Source: DATBDM01 sp036269915
GTDB lineage: Bacteria; Actinomycetota; Thermoleophilia; Solirubrobacterales; Solirubrobacteraceae
Direction of reading: 5' to 3'
NCBI GenBank assembly: GCA_036269915.1
Contig: DATBDM010000131.1
Coordinates: 5,012-69,011 of the forward strand
Length of the DNA: 64,000 nucleotides
Both the position numbers and the translations under genes were made by a program. Shown here one piece after another: positions 52,470 through 61,940 of the stretch (position 1 is its first letter; every line of letters begins with the position of its first letter). The notes under the pieces were generated by a model that saw only the letters and a list, made by a program, of their open reading frames with translations, did no database searches and was not told the origin of the DNA.

Positions 52470-53606
52470 ATGCGCCTCGCGAGCTCGTCCCGCCGGTCCC
52501 TCGGACGGTTCGGGAGGTGGTGGGTCCTCATCGGGGTCCTCGGCGCGGCCCTTGCGCTCTCCCTCGCTCCGAACGCATTCGCCGCCCACGGTGACCGGGG
52601 CGGCCGCGGCATCGGCCACTACGTCCAGCGCAACCTCGTCTCCGACGTCCCAGGCGCGGCCGAGCTGACCGATCCTCACCTCGTCAACGCCTGGGGCCTC
52701 GGCTTCGGGCCGACGACGCCGGCCTGGGTCGCGGACAACGGCATGGACGTCTCGACGCTCTATTCCGGCGCCACCGCAGCCGCGCCGAGCCCGTCGATCG
52801 TCCCGCTGGTCGTGAGCATCCCCGGCGGGGAGCCGACCGGCCTCGTGTTCAACCCCTCGACGACGGCCTTCGTCGTGCACTCGGGGACGAGCTCCGGCTC
52901 CGCGCGCTTCTTGTTCTCCTCGGAGGCAGGCGTGATCAGCGGCTGGAATCCGAACGTCCCGGCCGCCGGCTCGACCGAGGCGCAGATCGCGGCGTCCGTG
53001 CCGGACGCGGTCTTCAAGGGCCTGGCCATCGCCGACACGGCGACCGGTCCGCAGCTCTACGCGACCGACTTCCACCACGGGACGGTCGACGTCTGGGACC
53101 AGAACTTCGCGCCGGTCACGAAGCCGGGCGCGTTCCGGGACCCCGCCATCCCGCGCGGCTTCGCCCCGTTCGGCATCCAGTCGACGAGCGGCGGGATCGT
53201 CGTGACCTACGCCAAGCAGGATGCCGACGCCCATGACGACGTCGCGGGCCGCGGCAACGGCTTCGTCGACGTGTTCGGCACCGACGGCACGCTGCTGCGA
53301 CGCTTCGCCAAGCACGGGCCGCTGAACTCGCCGTGGGGCGTCGCGCAGGCGCCGCAGGGCTTCGGCGCCGCGAGCGGCGCGCTGCTGATCGGCAACTTCG
53401 GCGACGGGCGCATCAACGCGTTCGACCCGGTCAGCGGGCGCTTCCTCGGCGCGCTGCGCAGCAGCCACGGCAGGCGGATCGACATCGACGGGCTGTGGGC
53501 ACTGGAGTTCGGCAACGGCGTGATCGGCACGCCGCAGACGTTGCTGTTCACCGCCGGCCCCGGCGGTGAGGCGCACGGCCTGTTCGGGACGGTGACCGCT
53601 CGCTGA
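52470..53606 (+). CDS. Secreted TIGR03118-family beta-propeller protein
   Basis: A 378-residue exported protein. The signal/anchor segment is WWVLIGVLGAALALSLAPNAFAA. The mature part matches the TIGR03118 pattern: NLVSDVPGAAELTDPHLVNAWGLGFGP in pieces, WVADNGMDVSTLYSG, GLVFNPSTTAFVV, LYATDFHHGTVDVWD and LLIGNFGDGRINAFDPVSGRFLG. A six- or seven-blade propeller is likely. Function unknown. GAGGAGG ahead of ATG 52470 supports the start. It converges with the P450 gene with a 9-bp gap. Confidence 0.85.
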   Translation: MRLASSSRRSLGRFGRWWVLIGVLGAALALSLAPNAFAAHGDRGGRGIGHYVQRNLVSDVPGAAELTDPHLVNAWGLGFGPTTPAWVADNGMDVSTLYSGATAAAPSPSIVPLVVSIPGGEPTGLVFNPSTTAFVVHSGTSSGSARFLFSSEAGVISGWNPNVPAAGSTEAQIAASVPDAVFKGLAIADTATGPQLYATDFHHGTVDVWDQNFAPVTKPGAFRDPAIPRGFAPFGIQSTSGGIVVTYAKQDADAHDDVAGRGNGFVDVFGTDGTLLRRFAKHGPLNSPWGVAQAPQGFGAASGALLIGNFGDGRINAFDPVSGRFLGALRSSHGRRIDIDGLWALEFGNGVIGTPQTLLFTAGPGGEAHGLFGTVTAR

Positions 53607-53615
53607 ACCGAGCGC

Positions 53616-54911
53616 TCAGCGCGGCGCGGCGGTCACGCGGGTCCCGTTCGCGGGCGAGAACGTGACATTGCGCCGCGCGACGCGCTCGGCATCCGACGCG
53701 GCCGGCCGGAGCGTCCTCCGGCGCAGGATCTCGGCGAGCGCGACGCGCATCTCCATCTCCGCGAACGCCGCACCGAGGCACCGGCGTATGCCGCCGCCGA
53801 ACGGGATCCACGCGTAGGTCGACGGCGCGTCTCCCAGGAACCGCTCCGGCCGGAACGCGTAGGGCTCCGGGTAGCGGTCGGGGCGCGTGTGGGTGAGCCA
53901 GATCGCCGGCGTCACGTCGGTCCCCGGCGGCAGGACGTGCCCGTCGACCCGTAGCTCCGAAGCCAGGCGCCGGCCGGCGAGCGGCACCACCGGACGCAGC
54001 CGCAGCGATTCGGCGACGACCGCACGGACGTAGGCCTCCTCCCCCGCGTCGACCGCCGCCACGAGCCGCGTCAGCACGTCGGGGTTGCGCAGGAGCAGGT
54101 CGAAGCTCCAGGCCAGGCCGGTCGCGGTCGTCTCGTGCCCGGCGAGCAGCAGGGTCATCAGCTGGTCGCGGATCTCCGCATCGTCCATCGGCTCGCCGTC
54201 CTCGAAGCGCGCCTCGACAAGCAGCGAGAGGATGTCCTGGCTCGGGTTCGCGCGGCGCTCGGCGATCTCGCGCTCGAGCAGGGCGTCGATCTCCCCGCGC
54301 AGCGCGCCGAGCCGCTCGAGCGGGTCCGGGCCGCCGAGGCGGCGCGAGAGCAGCACGCCGAACTGCAGTCCGGCCGAGGACGTGTCGGCCAGCAGCCGCG
54401 AGAGCCGCTCGGCCAGCTGCTCGCGGCGGTCGCGGTCGGTCACGCCGAACACCGCGCGCAGGATCACCTCGAGCGTCACCCGCTGCATGCGCGGGTGGAG
54501 CGCGAACGGCTCGCGCACGGGCCACGTCGCGACCTCGCGCTCCACGACCTCGCCGACCGTGTCCTCGTAGGCACGCATCCGCGCGCCGTGAAACGGCGGC
54601 AGCATCAGCCGCCGCCGGGCGAGGTGCTCGCGGCCCTCGAGCAGCAGCACCGAGCGCGAGCCCATGATCGCCTGCAGCGCGAACGTCCGCCCCGGCGGCA
54701 GCCCGTGCTCGGAGGCCGAGTACAGCGCGCGGATCGCCTCGGGGTCGGACACCATCACCATCGGTGTCTGGAAGCCGAGGAAGCGGACACTGAAGGCGTC
54801 GCCGAAGCGCCGCCGGCACGCCTCGAGGAAGGAGATCGGCCGCAGCAGCCAGCGCGCCGTCTGCAGGACGGGCGGCGCGCTCGGGCCGGCGGGCAGGGTG
54901 GTCGAGGCCAT
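53616..54911 (-). CDS. Cytochrome P450
   Basis: A 431-residue soluble haem monooxygenase. The I-helix oxygen motif is LLLAGHETTATGL, the ExxR motif VVAESLRLRP, the meander FRPERFLGDAP, and the haem loop FGGGIRRCLGAAFAEMEM with the axial Cys. Its style is close to CYP110/CYP102-like bacterial fatty-acid or terpenoid hydroxylases, but substrate is open. No ferredoxin or reductase gene is adjacent. ATG 54909-54911 is the start; the open frame upstream has no P450 content. Confidence 0.93.
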   Translation of the reverse strand: MASTTLPAGPSAPPVLQTARWLLRPISFLEACRRRFGDAFSVRFLGFQTPMVMVSDPEAIRALYSASEHGLPPGRTFALQAIMGSRSVLLLEGREHLARRRLMLPPFHGARMRAYEDTVGEVVEREVATWPVREPFALHPRMQRVTLEVILRAVFGVTDRDRREQLAERLSRLLADTSSAGLQFGVLLSRRLGGPDPLERLGALRGEIDALLEREIAERRANPSQDILSLLVEARFEDGEPMDDAEIRDQLMTLLLAGHETTATGLAWSFDLLLRNPDVLTRLVAAVDAGEEAYVRAVVAESLRLRPVVPLAGRRLASELRVDGHVLPPGTDVTPAIWLTHTRPDRYPEPYAFRPERFLGDAPSTYAWIPFGGGIRRCLGAAFAEMEMRVALAEILRRRTLRPAASDAERVARRNVTFSPANGTRVTAAPR

Positions 54912-54948
54912 CGGACCCCGAGTATCCCTGCCCGCGCGAGCGCCCGCG

Positions 54949-55431
54949 CTACGTCGCCTCGGCGGCCTTCGCGAACTCGCCGAGGCCGCCGCCCCAGCCG
55001 TTCGGGGAGCCGACGGCGTCGCGCATCTCCTCCCAGCCCTCACCGTGGCGGTCGAGGTGGCGATGCTCGAGCACGACGAGCGTGCGGCCATCGCCCTCCG
55101 GCGTGAAGCTGACCTCGAACTCGCTCGTCTTGGCCGGATCGACCTCGTGCTTCCACTCGAGCGTGATGTCCCACGAGACGACGATCCGGTCCGGCGGCTC
55201 ATAGACGAGCACGCGGCCCCAGTCGGCCTCGCTGCCGTCGTCGCCGAGCCCGTACGCGCGGCCGCCCTCCCGGCACTCGAGCACCATCTCGGCGAGCGGC
55301 GAGGCGCCGATCGTATGACTGCGCGGCCACCACGTGTCGATGCCCGCGGTGAAGACGGAGAACGCCCGCTCCAGCGGGGCGTTCACGACGATCGACGTGC
55401 GCACCACGTCGGATGCTGCCTGGGTGGTCAT
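54949..55431 (-). CDS. SRPBCC (AHSA1-like) domain protein
   Basis: A 160-residue START-like lipid- or ligand-binding fold of the AHSA1 group. The pattern is VVRTSIVVNAPLERAFSVFT at the start, then GGRAYGLGDDG, VLVYEPPDRIVVSWDI and LVVLEHRHLDRHGEGWEEM. No catalytic role can be read. ATG overlaps the ArsR stop by 4 bp (55428-55431). Such ArsR-SRPBCC pairs are common, with the ArsR protein controlling both. Confidence 0.88.
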   Translation of the reverse strand: MTTQAASDVVRTSIVVNAPLERAFSVFTAGIDTWWPRSHTIGASPLAEMVLECREGGRAYGLGDDGSEADWGRVLVYEPPDRIVVSWDITLEWKHEVDPAKTSEFEVSFTPEGDGRTLVVLEHRHLDRHGEGWEEMRDAVGSPNGWGGGLGEFAKAAEAT

Positions 55432-55742
55432 GAGACCTCCTGATCCTGCTCGACCGCGGCCTTGAACGCGTCGAGCGCCTTCGTCCAGAACCGGTCGACG
55501 TAGGCGCGCAGCGCGCCGACGCCGTCCGGGTCGAGGCTGTAGATGCGGCGGTTGCCCACCTGCCGGTCCGTGACCAGCCCGGCCTGCTTGAGCACCTTGA
55601 GGTGCTGGGAGACCGCGGGTCGGCTCACGGGGAGCTCGCCGGCGATCGCCCCGACCGCGGCCGGTCCGTCGCCCAGGCGCTCGAAGACCGCCCGCCGCGT
55701 GGGGTCTCCGAGCGCCGTCATGGGATCTGCGTTAGCGAGCAC
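55428..55742 (-). CDS. ArsR-family winged-helix regulator
   Basis: A 104-residue transcription regulator. The helix-turn-helix is seen in TALGDPTRRAVFERLGDG, VSRPAVSQHLKVLKQAGLV and VGNRRIYSLDPDG. No metal-binding Cys pair is present, so it is not a metal sensor of the ArsR/SmtB kind. The start is either GTG 55740-55742 or ATG 55719-55721; neither has a clear ribosome site. A perfect palindrome at 55747-55764 lies just upstream, which suggests autorepression of this gene and the coupled SRPBCC gene. Confidence 0.88.
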   Translation of the reverse strand: MLANADPMTALGDPTRRAVFERLGDGPAAVGAIAGELPVSRPAVSQHLKVLKQAGLVTDRQVGNRRIYSLDPDGVGALRAYVDRFWTKALDAFKAAVEQDQEVS

Positions 55743-55746
55743 TTAC

Positions 55747-55764
55747 GGTAAGCCTACGCTTACC
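55747..55764. promoter_or_regulatory. Candidate ArsR operator
   Basis: GGTAAGC and GCTTACC (arms 55747-55753 and 55758-55764) are separated by 4 bases, directly upstream of the ArsR start. An extra half site, ACTTACGGT, abuts it at 55741-55749. Size and position fit an autoregulatory ArsR site that would block the promoter. Confidence 0.6.
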
Positions 55765-55784
55765 AGCAGCTCGCCGTCAAGCGG

Positions 55785-56552
55785 CTAGTCCTCGTAGCGA
55801 CCGGTCCAGATCGCGAACACCGCGTCCTGGGGGTCGCCGAGCACGGCGATCGATCCAGCCGGCATCTGCATCGGGCCGGCGAACACCCGGCCGCCGAGCG
55901 CCTCCGCCTCGCCGAGCGCCCGCTCGACGTCCTCGTGGCCGAAGTAGGGCATCCAGGTCGGCGGCGTCTCTGCGTTGGGCCCGTTGGGATCGATCGGCAT
56001 CATGCCGCCGTTGCTGCGCTCGCCGTTCTGGATCACGTGGTAGCCGCCGGCGTCGGGGATCTCGTTGACGGCCCAGCCGAAGACCTCGCCGTAGAACCTG
56101 ATCGCGGTCTTCGGATCGTTCGTGACGAGGTCGTTCCAGGTCATCGCGCCGGGCGTGTTCACGAGCTCGGCGCCGATGCTCTGGCGGGGTTCCCACACGC
56201 ACAGCGCCGCGCCGGCGGGATCGGCGATGACCGCCATGCGCCCGACGTCCATGACGTCGAACGGCTCCTGCAGGACGCTGCCGCCGGCGTCGGCGGCACG
56301 CACGGCGGCGTCGTCGGCCGACTCGACGGTGACGTAGCAGTTCCAGTGCGGCGGCTGGTCTGATCGGTACAGCGCCGCGACGTTGCGACCCTCGCGGCGG
56401 GCCATCGAGTACACCATCCCGTCGCCGATCGGGTTGTCGTCGTAGTCCCAGCCGAACAGCGCGCTGTAGAAGCGCTTCGCGTCCTCGGCGTCGCTCGTCG
56501 CCAGTTCGGCCCACGAGAAGGTGCCCGGCGTATAGCTCGTTCGCTCTCCCAT
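55785..56552 (-). CDS. Two-domain VOC (glyoxalase-fold) protein
   Basis: A 255-residue protein made of two VOC modules. Each has the FSWAELATSDAEDAKRFYSALFGWD-type start (second: MTWNDLVTNDPKTAIRFYGEVFGW) and a GR(M/V)-type end (VGRMAVIADPAGAALCVWEP; AGSIAVLGDPQDAVFAIW). Members include bleomycin-resistance-like and hydroxylase-associated proteins. Metal ligands and substrate are not clear. It lies downstream of an SRPBCC gene on the same strand, 18 bp away. Confidence 0.87.
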   Translation of the reverse strand: MGERTSYTPGTFSWAELATSDAEDAKRFYSALFGWDYDDNPIGDGMVYSMARREGRNVAALYRSDQPPHWNCYVTVESADDAAVRAADAGGSVLQEPFDVMDVGRMAVIADPAGAALCVWEPRQSIGAELVNTPGAMTWNDLVTNDPKTAIRFYGEVFGWAVNEIPDAGGYHVIQNGERSNGGMMPIDPNGPNAETPPTWMPYFGHEDVERALGEAEALGGRVFAGPMQMPAGSIAVLGDPQDAVFAIWTGRYED

Positions 56553-56570
56553 TGGTCGATGCTACGCCGG

Positions 56571-57044
56571 TCAGGCGTTGACGAGCAGCCGGGCGCCGAG
56601 CCGGCGCGCCAGCCCCTCGCCGCCCGCGTGCATGACGACGTCGTGATTCCACGCGAACGCCGGGCGCGCGAGCGGTCCCAGCCAGTTCATCCACGCCTGC
56701 GTCGTCCGCACGTCCCACTCGTAGATCACGGCCGTCCCCCGGGGGCTCTCGAAGAACCGCCAGCGCCCCGTGCCGCGAAGCTCCCCGTCGGCGCGCCCTT
56801 CCAGCAACCACGGGCGTTCGGCGGCGACGACGCGCGTCTCGAACCCCAGCTCGTACGGGAGCCGGCTGCGCCACACGTAGCGCCACAGGCGGCCGACGCC
56901 CTCGGCGTCGCCCTCCTCGATCAGCTCCGCGCTGCGGACCCCGCGCCACCACTGCGGCCAGGCCGCCGCGTCGTCGATCGCGGCGTAGACGCGCTCGACC
57001 GGCGCGTCCACGCACCAGGTGGTGACGAACCGGTACTCGCCCAT
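56571..57044 (-). CDS. SRPBCC polyketide-cyclase-like protein
   Basis: A 157-residue START-fold protein. It opens YRFVTTWCVDAPVERVYAAIDD, has WPQWWRGVRSAELIEEGD and the later strands TGRWRFFESPRGTAVIYEWDVR, typical of the polyketide cyclase/dehydrase-like SRPBCC group. A hydrophobic ligand is likely, with no enzymatic evidence. ATG 57042-57044 is the start. The upstream isocitrate dehydrogenase gene is on the same strand, 53 bp away. Confidence 0.85.
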   Translation of the reverse strand: MGEYRFVTTWCVDAPVERVYAAIDDAAAWPQWWRGVRSAELIEEGDAEGVGRLWRYVWRSRLPYELGFETRVVAAERPWLLEGRADGELRGTGRWRFFESPRGTAVIYEWDVRTTQAWMNWLGPLARPAFAWNHDVVMHAGGEGLARRLGARLLVNA

Positions 57045-57097
57045 GGCGCGACGCTACCGCCGCGCCAGGGCTGACCGCACCCGGCCTTCGATGAGGT

Positions 57098-59311
57098 CTA
57101 GAGCGAGTCGATCGCGGCGTTCAGCGTCTCGCTCGGACGCATGACCTCGGTCGCGCGCTCGCGGTCGACGAAGTAGTAGCCGCCGAGATCGACGGCGTCG
57201 CCCTGGACGCCGTTGAGCTCTTCGACGATCGCCTCCTCGTCCTTCGCGAGGCGCCCGGCGAGCGGCTTGAACGCGTCCGCGAGCTCGGTGTCGTCGGACT
57301 GCTCGGCGAGCGCCTGCGCCCAGTAGAGCGCGAGGTAGAAGTGGCTGCCGCGGTTGTCGAGCTCGCCGACCTTGCGCGACGGTGACCTGCCGTTCTCGAG
57401 CAGCTTCCCGGTCGCCTCGTCGAGCGTGCGGCCGAGGATCCCCGCGCGCGGGTTGCCGTCCTTGTCGGCCAGCATCTCGAGCGAGACGGCGAGCGCGAGG
57501 AACTCGCCGAGCGAGTCCCAGCGCAGGTGGTTCTCGCGCACGAGCTGCTGCACGTGCTTGGGGGCCGAGCCGCCCGCGCCCGTCTCGAACAGCCCGCCGC
57601 CGTTCATCAGCGGGACGATCGAGAGCATCTTCGCGCTCGTGCCGAGCTCGAGGATCGGGAACAGGTCGGTCAGGTAGTCGCGCAGGACGTTGCCCGTGAC
57701 CGAGATCGTGTCCTCGCCGTTGCGCGCCCGCTCGAGCGTGAAGCGCGTCGCCTCGGCGACCGGCAGGATCTCGATCTGCAGGCCGTCGGTGTCGTGCTCG
57801 GGCAGGTACGCCCGGACCTTGGCGAGGATCTGGGCGTCGTGGGCGCGGCTCTCGTCGAGCCAGAACACGGCCGGGTCACCGGTCGCCCGCGCCCGCTCGA
57901 CCGCGAGCCGGACCCAGTCGGCGATCGGCGCGTCCTTGGTCTGGCAGCCGCGCCAGATGTCGCCGGGCTCGACGTCGTGCTCGAGCAGCGTCGCGCCCGA
58001 GCCGTCCACGACGCGGACCGTGCCGGCCGCCTCGATCTCGAACGTCTTGTCGTGGCTGCCGTACTCCTCGGCCTTCTGGGCCATCAGCCCGACGTTCGGC
58101 GTCGTGCCCATCGTCGCGGGGTCGAAGGCCCCGTGCGCGCGGCAGAAGTCGAGCGTCTCGGCGTACAGCGGGGCGTAGCTCGAGTCGGGGATGACCGCCT
58201 TCGTGTCCTGCTGCTCGCCGGCCGCGTTCCACATCTGCCCGGAGGTGCGGATCATCGCCGGCATCGACGCGTCGATGATCACGTCGCTCGGGACGTGCAG
58301 GTTCGTGATCCCGCGGTCGGAGTCGACCATCGCGAGCTTCGGCGCGTCCTCGTAGGTCCGCTCGATCGCCTGCTCGATCGCCCGGCGCTCGTCGTCGGGG
58401 AGGCGCTCGATCGCGGTCAGGACGCTGGCGAGGCCGTGATTGGCGCTGGCGCCCGCCCGGGCGAGCGCGTCGCCGTGCTCGGCGAAGACGTCGGCGAAGT
58501 AGGTGCGCACGGCGTGCCCGAAGAGGATCGGGTCCGACACCTTCATCATCGTCGCCTTCAGGTGCACGGAGAAGAGGACGCCCTGCGCCTTGGCGTCGGC
58601 GATCTGCTCCTGCAGGAACGCGTCGAGCGCTGCGTGGCGCATCACCGCGGCGTCGACGACCTCGCCGGCGAGCACCGGCAGCGACTCCTTGAGCACCGTC
58701 GTCGTGCCGTCGGCGGCCACGTGCTCGATGCGCAGCTCGTCATCGGATTCGATCGTCACCGAGCGCTCGGTCGAGCGGAAGTCGCCGTCGCCCATCGTCG
58801 ACACGTGCGACTTGGAGTCCTTCGACCACGCGCCCATCGAGTGCGGGTGCTTGCGCGCGAACGCCTTCACCGAGGCGGGCGCGCGACGGTCCGAGTTGCC
58901 CTCGCGCAGCACCGGGTTCACGGCCGAGCCCTTGACCGCGTCGTAGGCCGCCCGCGCCGCGCGCTCCTCGTCCGACCGCGGGTCCTCCGGGTAGTCGGGG
59001 ATCGCGTAGCCCGCGTCCTGGAGCTCCTTGATCGCGGCCTTCATCTGCGGGTTGGACGCGCTGACGTTCGGCAGCTTGATGATGTTCGCCTCGGGCGTCT
59101 TCGCCAGCTCGCCGAGCTCGGCGAGCGCGTCGGGCACGCGCTGCTCGTCGGTGAGCAGGTCTCCGAATTGGGCGAGGATCCGTCCGGCGAGCGAGATGTC
59201 GCGGAGCTCGACGTCGACGCCGGCCTGCCCGGCGAAGGCCTCGATGATCGGCAGGAACGAGTGGGTCGCGAGCGCGGGCGCCTCGTCGGTGTACGTGTAG
59301 ATGAGCTTCAT
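57098..59311 (-). CDS. icd: Monomeric NADP-dependent isocitrate dehydrogenase
   Basis: A 737-residue monomeric IDH that oxidises isocitrate to 2-oxoglutarate with NADP in the citric acid cycle. Length is standard for the single-chain class. Typical stretches are [97 protein letters not shown] and [21 protein letters not shown] 59309-59311 is the start; longer upstream reading is shadow. It is divergent from the AraC-type gene over 39 bp. No neighbour belongs to the same pathway. Confidence 0.96.
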   Translation of the reverse strand: MKLIYTYTDEAPALATHSFLPIIEAFAGQAGVDVELRDISLAGRILAQFGDLLTDEQRVPDALAELGELAKTPEANIIKLPNVSASNPQMKAAIKELQDAGYAIPDYPEDPRSDEERAARAAYDAVKGSAVNPVLREGNSDRRAPASVKAFARKHPHSMGAWSKDSKSHVSTMGDGDFRSTERSVTIESDDELRIEHVAADGTTTVLKESLPVLAGEVVDAAVMRHAALDAFLQEQIADAKAQGVLFSVHLKATMMKVSDPILFGHAVRTYFADVFAEHGDALARAGASANHGLASVLTAIERLPDDERRAIEQAIERTYEDAPKLAMVDSDRGITNLHVPSDVIIDASMPAMIRTSGQMWNAAGEQQDTKAVIPDSSYAPLYAETLDFCRAHGAFDPATMGTTPNVGLMAQKAEEYGSHDKTFEIEAAGTVRVVDGSGATLLEHDVEPGDIWRGCQTKDAPIADWVRLAVERARATGDPAVFWLDESRAHDAQILAKVRAYLPEHDTDGLQIEILPVAEATRFTLERARNGEDTISVTGNVLRDYLTDLFPILELGTSAKMLSIVPLMNGGGLFETGAGGSAPKHVQQLVRENHLRWDSLGEFLALAVSLEMLADKDGNPRAGILGRTLDEATGKLLENGRSPSRKVGELDNRGSHFYLALYWAQALAEQSDDTELADAFKPLAGRLAKDEEAIVEELNGVQGDAVDLGGYYFVDRERATEVMRPSETLNAAIDSL

Positions 59312-59350
59312 GTCGGCGGGCGACACGGTATAGGAGCCATACTCCGGTCC

Positions 59351-59785
59351 ATGGCGTACGTGCCGCCCGCCCGACACCTGCTGCGAGCGCGCGACCTCGC
59401 GGACGCCCGCTACTTCGAGCCGCTCGAGGTCGACGACCTCGCCCGTGCCGCCGGGCTCTCGCGCGCGCACTTCTCGCGCGAGTTCCGGCGGGCGTTCGGC
59501 GTGTCGCCGCACGCGTACCTGCTCACGCGCCGGCTCGAGCGCGCGGCCGCGCTGCTGCGGGTCAGCGACCGCTCGGTCGCCGAGATCTGCATGTCGGTGG
59601 GGCTGCGCAGCGTCGGCTCGTTCACCACGAGCTTCCAGCGCATGTTCGGGATGTCCCCGACCGCCTACCGGGCGACCTTCCCGCCGGCCGTCCACCAGGC
59701 CCGCGTGCCGACGTGCGTGGTGCGCTTCTACGCCCGTCCGCAACACCGCACGTTTCGAGAAGACAGCGCCGGCGTGCCGCAATAG
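59351..59785 (+). CDS. AraC-family helix-turn-helix regulator (HTH only)
   Basis: A 144-residue protein that is nearly all AraC DNA-binding domain: [34 protein letters not shown] for the first HTH and [32 protein letters not shown] for the second (each quoted only in outline). No sensor domain is present. The last 30 residues are Arg-rich. It probably controls the VOC gene 39 bp downstream, a pairing seen widely in actinobacteria, or its own expression. Confidence 0.9.
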   Translation: MAYVPPARHLLRARDLADARYFEPLEVDDLARAAGLSRAHFSREFRRAFGVSPHAYLLTRRLERAAALLRVSDRSVAEICMSVGLRSVGSFTTSFQRMFGMSPTAYRATFPPAVHQARVPTCVVRFYARPQHRTFREDSAGVPQ

Positions 59786-59824
59786 CTTGGGTCTCGTCCT
59801 TTCACCCGGCTCAAGGAGGCAACG

Positions 59825-60250
59825 ATGTTCAAGCTCGACAGCACCCAGCTCTGGGTCCACGACCAGGACGCGGCGCTCGCGTTCTACACCGGCAAGCTCG
59901 GCTGGGAGGTGCGCTCGGACGCGACGCTGCCCGAGATGGGCAACTTCCGCTGGCTCTCGGTCGGCCCCGTCGGCCAGGACATCTCGATCGTCCTGATGGC
60001 GATCCCCGGGGCGCCGGTGCTCGACGACGAGAGCAACCACCAGATCCACGACCTGATGGGCAAGGGCTACGCCGGCACGGTCTTCCTGACCACCGACGAC
60101 TGCCGGGCCGCCTACGAGGAGCTCAAGGGCCGCGGCGTCGAGTTCACCGAGGCGCCCGAGGAGCGCCCGTACGGGATCGACGCGGGGTTCCGCGACCCGT
60201 CCGGCAACGCGCTGCGCCTCACCCAGGTGCGAGAGCTGGCCAACACCTGA
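59825..60250 (+). CDS. VOC (glyoxalase-fold) protein
   Basis: A 141-residue single VOC module: [26 protein letters not shown] at the start, [31 protein letters not shown] and [19 protein letters not shown] at the end. A role as glyoxalase-like or dioxygenase-like enzyme is possible. AAGGAGGCAACG before ATG 59825 is a strong ribosome site. Likely co-transcribed with the AraC-type regulator. Confidence 0.9.
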   Translation: MFKLDSTQLWVHDQDAALAFYTGKLGWEVRSDATLPEMGNFRWLSVGPVGQDISIVLMAIPGAPVLDDESNHQIHDLMGKGYAGTVFLTTDDCRAAYEELKGRGVEFTEAPEERPYGIDAGFRDPSGNALRLTQVRELANT

Positions 60251-60256
60251 GCACTC

Positions 60257-60276
60257 GCGCAACCTTTCGGTTGCGC
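60257..60276. promoter_or_regulatory. 20-bp palindrome over the epimerase promoter
   Basis: GCGCAACC and GGTTGCGC (60257-60264, 60269-60276) are separated by TTTC. The TATGGT at 60277-60282, a possible -10 box, directly abuts it, and the gene would start about 8 bp later, so the message may be leaderless. The palindrome could be an operator. Confidence 0.45.
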
Positions 60277-60289
60277 TATGGTCGCGGGC

Positions 60290-61294
60290 ATGCGCCTGCT
60301 CGTGCTCGGAGGATCGTCGTTCGTGGGCCGCGCCGTCGTCGAGGACGGCATGCGGCGCGGCTGGAGCGTCGCGACGTTCAACCGCGGGACTCGTCCCGCG
60401 GTGGACGCCGCGGTCGAGCCGCTCGTCGGCGACCGCGTCGACCCCGCGGACCTCCACGTCCTGCGCGGGCGGGAGTGGGACGTGGTGGTCGACACCTGGT
60501 CCGGCGCACCCCGAGCGGCGGCGGACAGCGCCGCCGTGCTCGCCGGCCACGCGGGCGTTTACGCATACGTCTCGAGCGGCTCGGTGTATGCGCCCCCGCC
60601 GCCGGTCGGCGGCGACGAGTCGAGCTCGACCGTCGAGGCCGCGGCCGACGCGACCGGGGGCGACTACCCCCAGCTCAAGCGCGGCGCCGAGCTGGCGATC
60701 GAGCAGGCATTCGGCGACCGGGCGCTGCTCGCTCGCGCGGGACTGATCCTCGGTCCGCACGAGGACGTCGGCCGGCTGCCGTGGTGGCTGCTGCGCATGC
60801 ATCGGGGCGGCGAGGTGCTCGCGCCCGGCCCGCGCGAGCTGCCGATCCAGTACGTCGACGCGCGCGATCTCGCCGCGTGGATGCTCGATGCTGCGCTTGC
60901 CGGCCGCTCGGGCGCGTACAACGTGGTCCGCCGCGCGGGCGAGGAGACGATGGGCTCGCTGCTCGACGCGTGCCGCGAGGTCGCGGGCGCGCGCGACACG
61001 ACGCTCACGTGGGTCGCGCCCGAGGCCGTGCTGGCCGCGGGCATCGAGCCATGGAGCGAGCTGCCCGTCTGGATCCCGGCCGAGCACGAGTATCGCGGCA
61101 TGCACGCCGCGAACGTCGAGCGCGCGTACGCGGCCGGCCTGCGCCCGCGCCCATTGCGCGAGACCGTGGCCGACACCTGGAGCTGGCTGGAGTCGGTGGA
61201 TCTCGAGCCGCCGCAGCGCGCGGATCGCGATCGCCCCGGCCTGGATCCGGCGAAGGAGGCCGCGGCGCTCGAGGCGGCTGCGGCCGCCCGCTGA
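60290..61294 (+). CDS. NAD-dependent epimerase/dehydratase family protein
   Basis: A 334-residue extended SDR. The dinucleotide motif is [28 protein letters not shown] (with the catalytic Ser/Tyr region), [15 protein letters not shown] (with the catalytic Lys), and [14 protein letters not shown] follow. The YxxxK tyrosine is replaced by a YPQLK-type arrangement in the family. Substrates are probably nucleotide sugars or related, not proven. ATG 60290 is preferred because the Rossmann motif starts there; an in-frame ATG 12 bases upstream overlaps the candidate -10 box. Confidence 0.88.
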   Translation: MRLLVLGGSSFVGRAVVEDGMRRGWSVATFNRGTRPAVDAAVEPLVGDRVDPADLHVLRGREWDVVVDTWSGAPRAAADSAAVLAGHAGVYAYVSSGSVYAPPPPVGGDESSSTVEAAADATGGDYPQLKRGAELAIEQAFGDRALLARAGLILGPHEDVGRLPWWLLRMHRGGEVLAPGPRELPIQYVDARDLAAWMLDAALAGRSGAYNVVRRAGEETMGSLLDACREVAGARDTTLTWVAPEAVLAAGIEPWSELPVWIPAEHEYRGMHAANVERAYAAGLRPRPLRETVADTWSWLESVDLEPPQRADRDRPGLDPAKEAAALEAAAAAR

Positions 61295-61325
61295 CGCGCC
61301 CGGCGCACCCGGGTAGGGTTGCCGC

Positions 61326-61511
61326 ATGGCCTCCAAAGCCCTCGTGAGACCGCGCAGCGGGCGCATCGTCGCCGGCGTCTGCCTGGCGCTCGCACGCCGC
61401 TTCGACATCCGCCCGTGGCAGATGCGCGGGCTGTTCGTGCTCTCGTGCCTGCTGCCCGGGCCGCAGGTGCTGCTGTATCTCGCTCTCTGGCTCATCTTGC
61501 CCTCCGAGTAG
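61326..61511 (+). CDS. PspC-domain small membrane protein
   Basis: A 61-residue PspC-domain protein. It has [21 protein letters not shown], followed by a single hydrophobic segment, [18 protein letters not shown]. The PspC domain occurs in phage-shock and stress membrane proteins. ATG 61326 is the start. A 19-bp perfect hairpin overlaps its stop codon. Confidence 0.85.
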   Translation: MASKALVRPRSGRIVAGVCLALARRFDIRPWQMRGLFVLSCLLPGPQVLLYLALWLILPSE

Positions 61512-61546
61512 CCGGGGGGCGAGTTTTCTCGCCCCCCGGCTACTCG
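61505..61546 (+). terminator. 19-bp perfect hairpin at the pspC stop
   Basis: Arms 61505-61523 and 61528-61546 are exact complements over 19 bp with a TTTT loop. The pspC stop codon (61509-61511) lies within the left arm. The next gene's ATG is five bases beyond. No U-tract follows, so it may be a GC-type terminator or a hairpin that limits read-through into the next gene. Confidence 0.72.
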
Positions 61547-61550
61547 AGGC

Positions 61551-61907
61551 ATGAGCTCACCCGATGACGCGCCTCCCGTCGCCACCCTCAGCCGGGCGCT
61601 GGTGGAGTGCCTGGCTCCTGTCACGCAGATCCTCGACCACATGGCGCGCGCGCCCGCGGCGCCGGACATCCCGGCCGCGGTCGATCAGCTGAGACGCACG
61701 CTCGACGACGTCCTCGCGCCGCTCGACGACGAGTTCGCGGAGGCCGACGTCACGCGCGCCGCGGAGATCGTCGACCGCGCGACCGACGTGATCCTCTCCG
61801 AGGTGCTGCTCGTGCCGCATCCCGTCGGCTCCGGCGGCGGCCGGCACCGGCCGGGACGGGCCGCCCCGCCGGGGGGAAACCGCGCGGCGCGGCGGCAGCG
61901 CCGATGA
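61551..61907 (+). CDS. Hypothetical small acidic-helical protein
   Basis: A 118-residue frame without a family I recognise. Its first about 85 residues are helix-like ([20 protein letters not shown], then [20 protein letters not shown] and [15 protein letters not shown]), with an Arg/Gly-rich tail. It begins directly after the pspC hairpin. The frame has a normal amino-acid mix and not the Arg/Pro skew of shadow frames. Function unknown; moderate confidence that it is real. Confidence 0.5.
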   Translation: MSSPDDAPPVATLSRALVECLAPVTQILDHMARAPAAPDIPAAVDQLRRTLDDVLAPLDDEFAEADVTRAAEIVDRATDVILSEVLLVPHPVGSGGGRHRPGRAAPPGGNRAARRQRR

Positions 61908-61940
61908 GCCTGGCGCTCACGTCGTCGTACCGTCGATGGG

